DNA of 7,405 nt, taken from contig NZ_QSPK01000087.1 in the NCBI RefSeq assembly GCF_003436425.1, forward strand, positions 1-7,405. Direction: 5' to 3'. This stretch comes from Eubacterium sp. TM05-53 (GTDB lineage Bacteria; Bacillota_I; Bacilli_A; Erysipelotrichales; Erysipelotrichaceae). Both the position numbers and the translations under genes were made by a program. Shown here piece by piece: positions 1-6,052 of the stretch; position 1 is the first letter of the stretch; each line of letters opens with the position of its first letter. The notes under the pieces were generated by a model, which saw only the letters and a list, made by a program, of their open reading frames with translations, was not told the origin of the DNA and made no database searches.

Positions 1-529
1 GACAGTCAAATTTTATACAATTTGATTAACATTTACCCACACATGTTGATGATGCCTCAAATATAACTACAATTTAATAATCACAGTAAGAAAAACACAA
101 CTAAAAAAAAGATGCATTTCTGCATGTACCAACATACAGATTTACATCTCTTTTGAATTTGAAATTTTAACGAATATTCACAGACCCCGAACTAGACCCC
201 AAATGATTGCGCTAAAACCCTAAATGATTTTGGTTACCCAGTCAAACTATAGCATTAAGGAGGTCCTATTACACCGGTAGTACGTCATGTTGCACCGCTT
301 CAAGCGTCATTCGAAACCGGTATGACCGCTAGGGGTACACCGAATTAGCCGTCAATTGCACACAATCTTTTTTAAAATTCTCCATTTTTATTATATATTC
401 GTCAGCAGTTTATTTGTACCACCTTTAAATTTGACGTTTAAAATAGTTTTACTGCAATAACCTCTTGTCAACAACTCATCATTGTTATACTACCCTCATT
501 GGGATAGCCATATTGATTATGGTTAAAAA
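1..529. other. Non-coding region with possible degraded IS end
   Basis: No frame of useful length and no RNA gene is seen. Three things are notable. (1) Repeated motifs occur: AGACCCC at 182-188 and 194-200, and CCCCAAATGATT (197-208) with CCCTAAATGATT (218-229). They resemble the terminal repeats of IS21-type elements, although no istA or istB remnant is present. (2) A less AT-rich patch at about 240-360 differs from its surroundings. (3) A minus-strand frame at 269-385 (M-E-N-F-K-K-D-C...) has an in-frame TAG at 329 and may be a decayed coding end. Nothing else is supported. Confidence 0.35.
103..125 (-). terminator. Weak terminator-like hairpin with U8
   Basis: On the minus strand ATGCA-GAAA-TGCAT is followed by C and then eight T. 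The stem is only five pairs but has a GNRA tetraloop and a good U-tract. It could end transcripts entering the left region; no gene is attached. Confidence 0.35.
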
Positions 530-555
530 GCACTCATACATAAACGTATGGGTGC
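530..555 (-). terminator. Intrinsic terminator of the ATPase-TOPRIM operon
   Basis: GCACTCATAC (530-539) pairs with GTATGGGTGC (546-555) over ten positions including one wobble pair, with a six-base loop. On the minus strand it is followed by TTTTT, about 20 bases after the TOPRIM stop codon. On the plus strand it is followed by CCTTTT, so weak bidirectional action is possible. Confidence 0.85.
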
Positions 556-574
556 CCTTTTAATGTTATACTTA

Positions 575-1284
575 CTACAATTCGCTCAATTTAGAAAATA
601 CCGTATTTATATATGCATTCTCTTCCCAAGGAAAACTATTGAAAATGTGTTGTCTTTCTTTATAGAAGTCTTCAGGTACACGAATTGAGAAATAAATATT
701 GAACCATGCTTTTAGTTTATCTCTACGTCTTTTCATATATAGAACTTTTGGATCTATTTCATCCACAAACGATTTACTCTTGTCAATAATTGCTTTATCA
801 TACGCATCTTTTTGAGCAATAGAATCTAATAACACCGTTTCAATTGCACCGTTTTCAGATAGTGGAATAACTAATAGTAGAAACTCGACTGTGAATTCTT
901 CTTCAATAGAATTAATAAAGCTAACTTTACACCATTCATTATTAACTATTGTATCGACTATTTTTCCATGTTGTTCACTGATGAGTCGATTCATTTCATT
1001 TAAAAAATCTGCTTCTGAATTATCATCATCTCGATCTGTAACAATCACAATTTTTCTATAAGCCTCTTCTAAAGAACCCATCCAATTGCTTTTTAAAACA
1101 TTTTCTAACATCGGAATTAAACGACTACAACTACCATCATGGCCAATCATTACATTATTCTCATTCTTTTTTAAGATTCGATTCCAACGCATAAATTTAA
1201 TGTTGGCTCTGGAGTTTCCATCTTGCCAATGATGCACCGTTTTAAGATAGTATTGAATAAATAGGCAATCCGTTAAACCTTCAC
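575..1284 (-). pseudogene. TOPRIM-domain partner protein, interrupted by IS200/IS605
   Basis: The remaining 235 codons of a TOPRIM gene (DUF3226/DUF4435-like) whose first codons lie 1.76 kb away at 3048-3066. Joining the flanks gives a 242-residue protein starting MKSVILCEGLTD, the canonical first strand with catalytic Glu8. The second acidic motif is IVIVTDRDDDN with Asp90 and Asp92. Residues between them form an insertion typical of OLD-type TOPRIMs; the C-terminus is helical and basic (M-K-R-R-R-D-K-L-K) with no membrane segment. In OLD- and PARIS-like systems such a protein is the metal-dependent nuclease switched on by the ATPase. As it stands, an open frame runs to 1300 using GTG or ATG codons inside the element's right-end hairpin. 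This replaces MKSVILC by MMRGSS, removes the first strand and has no ribosome site, so the gene is probably inactive unless the element leaves. Confidence 0.85.
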
Positions 1285-1400
1285 TTGAACCTCTCATCAC
1301 TGAAGTGACAAGATTCTTGGAAACAGGTTTCTATCGAAACCTTTCTTACCAAGCTATCCCCGCAGTCCCTGCGGTTGTTTTGTTTTTAGTTAATTTGCTA
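1285..1400 (-). ncRNA. Probable omega RNA scaffold at the IS right end
   Basis: In this family the guide RNA scaffold overlaps the 3' end of tnpB and the right end, and the guide is the flanking host sequence. The region downstream of tnpB contains nested structure. CCGCAG/CTGCGG (1360-1374) has a three-base loop. CTTGG/CCAAG (1316-1320 with 1349-1353) encloses GGTTTC/GAAACC (1326-1341) with a four-base loop. Then comes the right-end hairpin at 1293-1312. The guide would start at 1284 and read GTGAAGGTTTAACGGATTGC on the minus strand. The 5' limit of the RNA probably extends into tnpB and is not determined. Confidence 0.6.
1293..1312 (-). repeat. IS right-end subterminal hairpin
   Basis: TCACT/AGTGA (1297-1301 with 1304-1308) forms a five-base stem with two-base loop GA, flanked by two mismatches and then CT/AG pairs. 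It resembles the left-end hairpin base for base at most positions. GAAT (1313-1316) directly precedes it and TTCAA (1285-1289) follows it on the minus strand. It also contains the GTG and ATG from which the downstream TOPRIM frame could start. Confidence 0.75.
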
Positions 1401-2484
1401 ATATGCCTTGCATCAATATATTGATGGATGCATTTATATCTCTGTCATGTTCTGCATGGCATTTTGGACATGTCCATTCTCTTACTTTTAAATCTTTTGT
1501 TTCTTCATTCTTATATCCGCAACAATGACAGGTCTGACTGCTCGCATAGAATGTATCCACTTTCTTGATCACCTTTCCATACCACTGGGCTTTATATTCT
1601 AGCTGCGTTGTAAACTTTGACCAGGATACATCCGATATAGACTGGGCTAGATTGTGGTTTTTAAGCATGTTGTCTACTTTTAAATCTTCGATACAGATAA
1701 TGTCATATTCTCTAATGATTCTCGTAGATAGTTTGTTGATAAAATCCATTCTTTGATTCGCTATCTTTTCATGAAGTCTTGCGATCTTGATTCTGTTTTT
1801 GATCCAGTTGCGGCCGCCCTTTGTTTTTCGTGACTGCTGCTTCTGTAGCTTTTTCAGTTTCTCAATCGACTTCTTCAGATATTTTGGATTGTCTACCTTT
1901 TCTCCATTACTCAATATGATAAAATCCTTGATACCTAGATCTATACCTGTTTCATTATATGTTAGTGGAAATAAGACTTCCTCTACATCCGTATAACATA
2001 ATGAAACATAATACTTTCCACTTGGCACTTGTGATACCGTTGCACTCAATAGTCTTCCTTTAGGTGCTCGTGTTTTCTTTATCTTCACAAGACCAATCTT
2101 TGGAAGCTTGACCTTATTGTCATAGAGTTCAATATTTCCATTCGTATATTTCGTTGTATACGAATGACGATGTGTCTTCTTCGATTTGAATCTAGGATAT
2201 TCCGCCTTTTTTCGAAAGAAATTGATATATGCCGTATCCAGATTCTTTACGCTTGACTGTAGAGCCACAGAATCCACTTCCTTAAGCCATTCATATTCCT
2301 TTTTCAAACATACCAAATCTTTAGCACATGCCGAATAGCTGAATGTGATTCCATCTTTTTCATAGGCATCCTTACGTTTTGCCAGGTAATGGTTATATAC
2401 AAAACGAGTACAGCCAAAAGTCTTGGCTAATAATATTCTTTGTTCTCTATTTGGATACATACGATACTTGAATGCCTTTTCCAT
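1390..2484 (-). CDS. tnpB: TnpB RNA-guided nuclease of the IS200/IS605 element
   Basis: A full-length 364-residue TnpB, the RNA-guided DNA endonuclease ancestral to Cas12. It has the N-terminal helix-turn-helix-like segment (K-A-F-K-Y-R-M-Y-P-N, then T-R-F-V-Y-N), the K-Y-T-N...L-P-K-I-G beta region, and RuvC I with Asp182 in GIDLGIKDF. RuvC II has Glu266 in I-C-I-E-D-L, a zinc finger carries CxxC at 319-322 and 339-342, and RuvC III has Asp349 in D-R-D-I-N-A-S. All catalytic positions are present, with no frameshift. AAGGAG lies about eight bases before the ATG at 2484. In the family TnpB binds an omega RNA transcribed from the element's right end and cuts DNA next to a TAM equal to the left-flank target sequence (TTAT or TTTAT here). 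That promotes retention of the element after TnpA excises it. Activity here is inferred from motif integrity. Confidence 0.93.
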   Translation of the reverse strand: MEKAFKYRMYPNREQRILLAKTFGCTRFVYNHYLAKRKDAYEKDGITFSYSACAKDLVCLKKEYEWLKEVDSVALQSSVKNLDTAYINFFRKKAEYPRFKSKKTHRHSYTTKYTNGNIELYDNKVKLPKIGLVKIKKTRAPKGRLLSATVSQVPSGKYYVSLCYTDVEEVLFPLTYNETGIDLGIKDFIILSNGEKVDNPKYLKKSIEKLKKLQKQQSRKTKGGRNWIKNRIKIARLHEKIANQRMDFINKLSTRIIREYDIICIEDLKVDNMLKNHNLAQSISDVSWSKFTTQLEYKAQWYGKVIKKVDTFYASSQTCHCCGYKNEETKDLKVREWTCPKCHAEHDRDINASINILMQGILAN

Positions 2485-2507
2485 GATGATTTCTCCTTAT
2501 TGATTCG

Positions 2508-2908
2508 CTATTTTCTTTTTTGACTTCTTATATACTCTATAATCTGTTCTTCTGTATTTTCAGAAACTGTAGCTACAAAATAAGAAGGATTCCATAGATG
2601 TCCACCCCATAACTTGGATCTTAGATCATCCCCAAACTCTTTCATCAAGAGTCTGGCCGATACACCCTTCATAGCTTTTATAATATTTGGAATGTAATGC
2701 TGCGGCATACAATTGATCAGCATATGGATATGATCCTCCTCCATATTCATTTCCAGAATTTGAAAACCATTATCCTTTGAATCTGAACCAGCAGCTCTTT
2801 TAATTTTATTGCGACCTGTCCATTCAAGACATCACGACGATACTTTACGCACCATACAATATGATACTGTATTGAATAGACATAGCCTCTTCCTTTAACA
2901 ACTTCCAT
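2508..2908 (-). pseudogene. tnpA: Frameshifted IS200/IS605 TnpA (Y1 transposase)
   Basis: TnpA is the single-strand HUH transposase that cuts and rejoins the element ends. The first frame (2747-2908) encodes MEVVKGRGYVYSIQYHIVWC followed by V-K-Y-R-R-D-V-L and K-L-K-E-L-L. The rest, with the HUH motif D-H-I-H-M, K-G-V-S-A-R, K-L-W-G-G-H-L-W-N-P-S-Y and the tyrosine of E-Y-I-R-S-Q, continues in another frame. The switch is near 2790-2800. The span of 401 bases is one short of a multiple of three; restoring a base, for example a third T after CTGG, gives 133 residues, close to the family norm. The second frame has its own ATG at 2750 overlapping the first stop (ATGA), but that protein lacks the N-terminal third, so activity is unlikely. 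tnpB starts 23 bases downstream. Confidence 0.85.
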
Positions 2909-2926
2909 ATGTTTTTTCTCATCTAT

Positions 2927-2935
2927 ATTATAACA
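2927..2935 (-). promoter_or_regulatory. Extended -10 promoter of tnpA
   Basis: TGTTATAAT on the minus strand is a perfect extended -10 (TG, one base, TATAAT), placed so that transcription would start roughly 12 bases before the ATG at 2908. No strong -35 and no clear Shine-Dalgarno sequence are seen, which fits the low expression usual for this family. Confidence 0.5.
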
Positions 2936-3010
2936 TATGTATATACTTAAAACACTATATTTATTATTTATTTTTAAATTATTTATCTAACATATGCATG
3001 TCCAATTCAT

Positions 3011-3030
3011 CTCATGACTAAAGTCACGAG
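3011..3030 (-). repeat. IS left-end subterminal hairpin
   Basis: CTCATGACTAAAGTCACGAG (plus strand) folds into a nine-position stem with one A/C mismatch and a two-base loop. It begins 17 bases inside the inferred left boundary at 3047. In this family TnpA binds such hairpins and uses the adjacent 5' bases as a guide to the cleavage site. Confidence 0.8.
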
Positions 3031-3047
3031 TGTTCTTAGATTGCATT

Positions 3048-3066
3048 ATAAAATAACAGATTTCAT
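3048..3066 (-). pseudogene. 5' fragment of the interrupted TOPRIM gene
   Basis: Starts with ATG overlapping the ATPase stop (TAATG) and encodes M-K-S-V-I-L plus the first base of codon 7. GAGG is seven bases upstream. The insertion element begins at 3047 and creates a TAA directly after the leucine, so only a six-residue peptide is made from this start. Its continuation is at 575-1284. Confidence 0.8.
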
Positions 3067-4157
3067 TATCGTACCTCAATATCATAATCATCCATGGCTT
3101 CAATTGCTTCATAGCAAGATAATTTTCTTGTTAATGTAGAATCATCCTTCTTATATAAAGTGTAAAGATTCATTTTATCTTGCAATGTTGGATCACACTT
3201 TAAAACTTTTTCAATTGCCTCTTTACTATGCGATGTGATGAACAATTGAATATTGAGTTTTACAGCTGTACTTAATATCCATGAAAATATTTTATTCATA
3301 GCTGAAGTATGAATCGAAGTTTCAAACTCATCAATCAATAAAATTCCGTTTTTTGATGCAATTACTGCACTCATTAATAAAATGGCTTTTTTCATACCAT
3401 CCCCATACAATTCTAAAGGAATCGCTTCTTTATGATTTTTTGAAAGAATCATATACCTTTTTCTCAAAGCTGAATTTCCTTTTGAATCCACATTCAAACC
3501 AATTATATCCTCATCAAATTCTTTCAATACGCCCAACATCTCTTGATATAATTCCACATTATTCAAGACTTTACTTAAATAAAAATCATCATAAACATGT
3601 TTAAAAGACGAGACTAAAGTGGTATTAATTAATTTCGTTTCCTGTTTTCCATTTGTAGTAAAGCGATCATATTCAGAGTACTTTTCATTCAATAGTTCTT
3701 TACCATCTAAATCAATTTTTAAATGCATAAACTCCGTATCGATCATTTCATCACATTCACGAACTTTATTACTATACCCCATCATCTTACGCACTTCGCT
3801 ATCCGGTAATAATTCAAAATAGTTCTCTTTAAAAATATTAACACTATGTGTCTTATTCTCTAATTTAAAACTATATTCAATTTTGGAAACTTCCTCTTCA
3901 TCCACCGGAAACAAATAATTCACTCTTTCAAATGTTGAAAAACTAGTCCTTTCCATCCCTCTTACACTTCGAGTCGTAGAATATGCAAGATTACGAACAC
4001 TATCAATTCCTTTAAGAAAATTAATATTCTCTAATACACTCGTTTTTCCAGTATTATTATCACCGGTTATTATATTAATATGATTCAAATCTTTTAATTC
4101 AAGTTTATGAATACCTCTAAATTGGTGTATATCAAATTCTTGTAGATGAATTGCCAT
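3066..4157 (-). CDS. OLD/RecF-like AAA ATPase of a two-gene ATPase-TOPRIM system
   Basis: A 363-residue cytoplasmic ATPase of the AAA_15/AAA_21 class (ABC-type head related to OLD, RecF and SMC). It has the family N-terminus F-D-I-H-Q-F-R-G-I, Walker A GDNNTGKTS (32-40), a long middle region, an ABC-signature-like YGDGMKK (251-257), Walker B ILLIDEFE (272-279, with the glutamate expected for hydrolysis) and the H-loop ITSHS (H310). No TOPRIM domain is fused, unlike classical OLD proteins. AAAGGAG lies seven bases before the ATG at 4157. The stop at 3066-3068 overlaps ATG of the next gene as TAATG, with GAGG in place, showing that a TOPRIM partner was translationally coupled. That partner is now disrupted by an insertion sequence. 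Paired ATPase and TOPRIM proteins of this kind (PARIS, split OLD-type) sense phage proteins and activate nuclease toxicity; a defence role here is inference. Confidence 0.88.
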   Translation of the reverse strand: MAIHLQEFDIHQFRGIHKLELKDLNHINIITGDNNTGKTSVLENINFLKGIDSVRNLAYSTTRSVRGMERTSFSTFERVNYLFPVDEEEVSKIEYSFKLENKTHSVNIFKENYFELLPDSEVRKMMGYSNKVRECDEMIDTEFMHLKIDLDGKELLNEKYSEYDRFTTNGKQETKLINTTLVSSFKHVYDDFYLSKVLNNVELYQEMLGVLKEFDEDIIGLNVDSKGNSALRKRYMILSKNHKEAIPLELYGDGMKKAILLMSAVIASKNGILLIDEFETSIHTSAMNKIFSWILSTAVKLNIQLFITSHSKEAIEKVLKCDPTLQDKMNLYTLYKKDDSTLTRKLSCYEAIEAMDDYDIEVR

Positions 4158-4217
4158 TATAACACTCCTTTCATTTTTTTACTCTCTTCCTTAGTCATTC
4201 CGTTATCACAACTATTT

Positions 4218-4231
4218 ATATAATATTATAT
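4218..4231. promoter_or_regulatory. Perfect 14-base palindrome before the ATPase gene
   Basis: ATATAATATTATAT is fully self-complementary and sits in the 95-base gap before the ATPase. It contains -10-like TATAAT on both strands; a weak TTGAAG lies upstream on the minus strand with poor spacing. It may be a promoter core or an operator, but such palindromes arise easily by chance in AT-rich DNA. Confidence 0.25.
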
Positions 4232-4252
4232 TATTACCTTTCCCTTCAATAT

Positions 4253-4975
4253 TTATCCTAACGTTCTATTTAATGAATTTGAATACTCTTGCAATGCCTC
4301 ATTATATTTACGTTTATTACGCATGTGTAATTCATCACTAAAAAAATATAAATTTGTTAATTCATCATATATGTATCCATTTATATAAAGTAAAAATCTA
4401 GCAAATTCTTTATCATCTAAATCAAATTCATACATAAATTCATCAATTGACCATACCTTCTTTTCACAAATAAACTGGTTGACATATTCATTATCTACAG
4501 GTGGAAAAACTGCATCTGGTATATGTAAAAATTTATTGTTTATATAAGATGTTACAGATTTCCCTAATTTAAAAAAATCAACCATTGTCACAATAAAATC
4601 TATTCTAGTATACGCGCCATTAATAACAGCAATCAAAAAATTCCAAAAGCTTTCAATCCCACAAGCTCCAATTTCACCAGGTTTATACCATATAATTGAA
4701 GTTAAATTAAACTGATTTAAATACTCTTCAATTGTGCATTGTTCAACAGGCACAATCCATTTTACAATACCATCTTCAACAATATATTTAACAGCTAAAT
4801 AAACATTTTCTCCTAGCGTATAATGACATAAATGGTTTTCTTTATCCATATAAACATCCAAAGGATTCAATTCTAGTTCATTTAATAAATCAGCTAAAGT
4901 TGTTGTTGCACCATATTCAAAAATAAAATTTTGCAACTCTTCTTCACAACCTTTATACACTACCTCTATTTTCAC
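4253..4975 (-). CDS. Uncharacterised 240-residue protein upstream of the ATPase
   Basis: No family is recognised. The start at 4975 is well supported by GAGG six bases upstream. The N-terminus (MKIEVVYKG... then T-T-T-L-A-D-L-L-N-E-L) has the strand-then-helix pattern of a small beta-grasp-like fold, but this is a shape impression only. The middle is aromatic and hydrophobic (about residues 95-150, including W-Y-K-P-G-E-I-G-A-C-G and F-L-I-A-V-I-N-G-A-Y) without a clear transmembrane helix. The C-terminus is acidic and helical, ending in a basic tail. No signal peptide is seen. It precedes the ATPase in the same direction with a 95-base gap, so it could be an accessory component of that system or an unrelated neighbour. 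Confidence 0.7.
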   Translation of the reverse strand: MKIEVVYKGCEEELQNFIFEYGATTTLADLLNELELNPLDVYMDKENHLCHYTLGENVYLAVKYIVEDGIVKWIVPVEQCTIEEYLNQFNLTSIIWYKPGEIGACGIESFWNFLIAVINGAYTRIDFIVTMVDFFKLGKSVTSYINNKFLHIPDAVFPPVDNEYVNQFICEKKVWSIDEFMYEFDLDDKEFARFLLYINGYIYDELTNLYFFSDELHMRNKRKYNEALQEYSNSLNRTLG

Positions 4976-5347
4976 ATTATCATCCTCATTTCCATAATAT
5001 TTTTAACTGATACATATCATACACTTATTTAATTTGCATAAAAAAATTAAGCTTATCTATTTTATCACTATCTATTGACCTATACATTTCGATCCGATTC
5101 GTTCTATAATTTTTCTCAAAGATACAAAGGACGTTCTATCGTTCTTTTTGTTAAAACGATTTTTAATGCTATTTCACCAAAAGTGTACAAAGAGTTCTCT
5201 ATTAATAAAGAAATCACTTTTTTTCTCTGTTATATTTATACCGACACTTTATGCATTTTCCTATTATTCAGTCATATAACTCAATAACAGTAAATATAGA
5301 TATGAGAAAATTATTAGTGCTGATACTTTTAATTTTATAAAAGTACA
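4976..5347. other. Intergenic stretch without a convincing gene
   Basis: A region of about 370 bases between the decayed DUF4143 remnant and the 240-residue gene. It contains an AT-rich inverted repeat (TACTTTTA/TAAAAGTA, 5324-5345) and candidate promoter elements for the downstream minus-strand gene. A plus-strand frame at 5075-5287 (70 codons, TTG start) has no recognisable domain or ribosome site and opposes every other gene. No RNA gene is seen. Confidence 0.5.
5059..5067 (-). promoter_or_regulatory. Candidate extended -10 promoter for the 240-residue gene
   Basis: On the minus strand TGATAAAAT forms an extended -10 (TG, one base, TAAAAT) about 85 bases before the ATG at 4975. No good -35 is seen, as extended -10 promoters allow. 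A second, weaker TATGAT lies at 5016-5021. The choice between them is uncertain. Confidence 0.3.
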
Positions 5348-5692
5348 TTATAAATTTGCGATTTCTTCAATCATATACAAAGGAATATTGACTAACCAAT
5401 CTTCTTTTTTATAGTCCTCCATTAAAGTACGTGCGCGAGGATCTGGCTTAAACTTTTCATAATACGTTTTTAAACTCTTGGCTTTACTTCTATTGGAACA
5501 ATCAAATCTTATGTATCTACCACAAATCAATTTTACAAGACACTCTATCATTTGTATAGTAATAAACTTATAAACCTGCAACGTTTTTAATTTTTGGCAA
5601 ACAAATTGTCCGGTTAACGCTCCTTTAAATTCAACAAATAATTGATTGAATCCAGCCATACATCCAAGTAAACCCAGTTTGTACTTGTACAT
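5348..5692 (-). pseudogene. Decayed DUF4143 (AAA_14-type) ATPase C-terminus
   Basis: The 114-codon open frame is only a remnant. Its start matches the DUF4143 segment around G-L-L-G-C-M-A-G and E-F-K-G-A-L-T-G-Q-F-V; its end matches the tail K-A-K-S-L-K-T-Y-Y-E-K-F, R-T-L-M-E-D-Y and N-I-P-L-Y-M-I-E-E-I. The nuclease-like part between them is in other frames: YYYTNDRVSCKID at 5526-5564, and VVDT-stop-DLIVPIEVK at 5482-5523, the latter with a TAA. These give the D...E-x-K arrangement of the PD-(D/E)XK fold that this C-terminus carries. At least three shifts plus a stop show inactivation. The AAA_14 ATPase half is missing upstream, replaced by the end of the HIRAN gene only about 20 bases away. 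Intact members of the family typically run to about 400 residues. Confidence 0.8.
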
Positions 5693-5712
5693 GAATTAGA
5701 CGAAGGAAACTT

Positions 5713-6007
5713 TTATTCAATAAGTTCACAAATAACTCCTTTGTCTAATATGAATTTAACCTTACCACTCGCTTCTTCACTTATCTTATCATACAATCTT
5801 CCTGCACTATAACTTTCTCCAAGTACTGTATAAGGACTATTGGCAACATAACCAATCTTTCCTAGACCAGGAAGGTTTACACTAATGGCTTCTTTATCAT
5901 ATTCATTATCTTTTTCTTTTTTTTAAATAAACGATCATTCCTTTTTCTAGAAATGAATCTCCATAATAATGATGTAATCCTGTAACTGTAAAATAAATGT
6001 TTGACAT
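5713..6007 (-). pseudogene. HIRAN-domain protein, frameshifted at an A8 run
   Basis: A HIRAN-type gene not visible as a single frame. The ATG at 6007 follows AAGGAGG by eight bases, an excellent ribosome site. The first frame encodes 33 residues (MSNIYFTVTGLHHYYG... to KKRKR) and stops at 5906-5908. Removing one base from the run of eight A on the minus strand (plus-strand T at 5917-5924) lets it continue through KEKDNEYDKEAISV, GLGKIGYVANS and GESYSAGRLYDKI to a stop at 5713, giving 97 residues. The span is 295 bases, one more than a multiple of three. HIRAN domains bind DNA 3' ends in helicases; stand-alone versions of this size occur in Bacillota. The lesion may be mutation, polymerase slippage on a phase-variable tract, or a sequencing error. 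Confidence 0.78.
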
Positions 6008-6052
6008 AAGTATGTCCTCCTTAATAATTTCAAGTTACAACATTAATTGACA

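Larger units (their letters stand above)
1285..3047 (-). mobile_element. IS200/IS605-family insertion sequence (tnpA + tnpB)
   Basis: A 1763-base element read in the minus direction: left end, tnpA, tnpB, right end. Boundaries were deduced in three ways. First, the left flank ends ...TTAT (3048-3051), a typical target tetranucleotide of this family. Second, the right end finishes TTCAA (1285-1289), with GAAT at 1313-1316 abutting the hairpin foot, as in the known guide/cleavage pairing of IS608. Third, deleting 1285-3047 restores an open TOPRIM frame. No target duplication is present, as expected for single-strand transposition. tnpA is frameshifted, so this copy is probably non-autonomous; tnpB looks intact. 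Left and right hairpins share the pattern CTyGTsACTTyAGTsATGAG. Confidence 0.9.

Noticed and set aside
575..1300. Treating the 241-residue frame as a complete gene with its own start
   Set aside because: Its first six residues come from the IS right end, there is no ribosome site, and the true 5' end with GAGG and MKSVIL is found next to the ATPase stop.
1293..1374. Hairpins between tnpB and the TOPRIM remnant as a CRISPR array or Rho-independent terminator
   Set aside because: There are no regularly spaced repeats and no U-tract after the stems; position and pattern fit an IS right end and omega RNA.
1565..1996. Plus-strand frames opposite tnpB
   Set aside because: They are antisense shadows of a well-supported TnpB coding sequence and have no independent signals.
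3353..3822. Plus-strand frames opposite the ATPase gene
   Set aside because: Antisense shadows of conserved ATPase coding sequence.
4157..4198. Thirteen-residue frame MTKEESKKMKGVL ending in TAATG on the ATPase start
   Set aside because: The overlap mimics the ATPase-TOPRIM junction, but there is no ribosome site and the AAAGGAG inside it already serves the ATPase, so it is probably chance.
5075..5287. Plus-strand frame of 70 codons starting with TTG
   Set aside because: It opposes all neighbours and has no ribosome site and no recognisable domain; its end is a low-complexity hydrophobic run. Left as unassigned intergenic sequence.
5324..5345. AT-only inverted repeat TACTTTTA/TAAAAGTA as terminator of the DUF4143 remnant
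   Set aside because: The stem is almost entirely A-T and has no clean U-tract after it on the minus strand; chance is likely.
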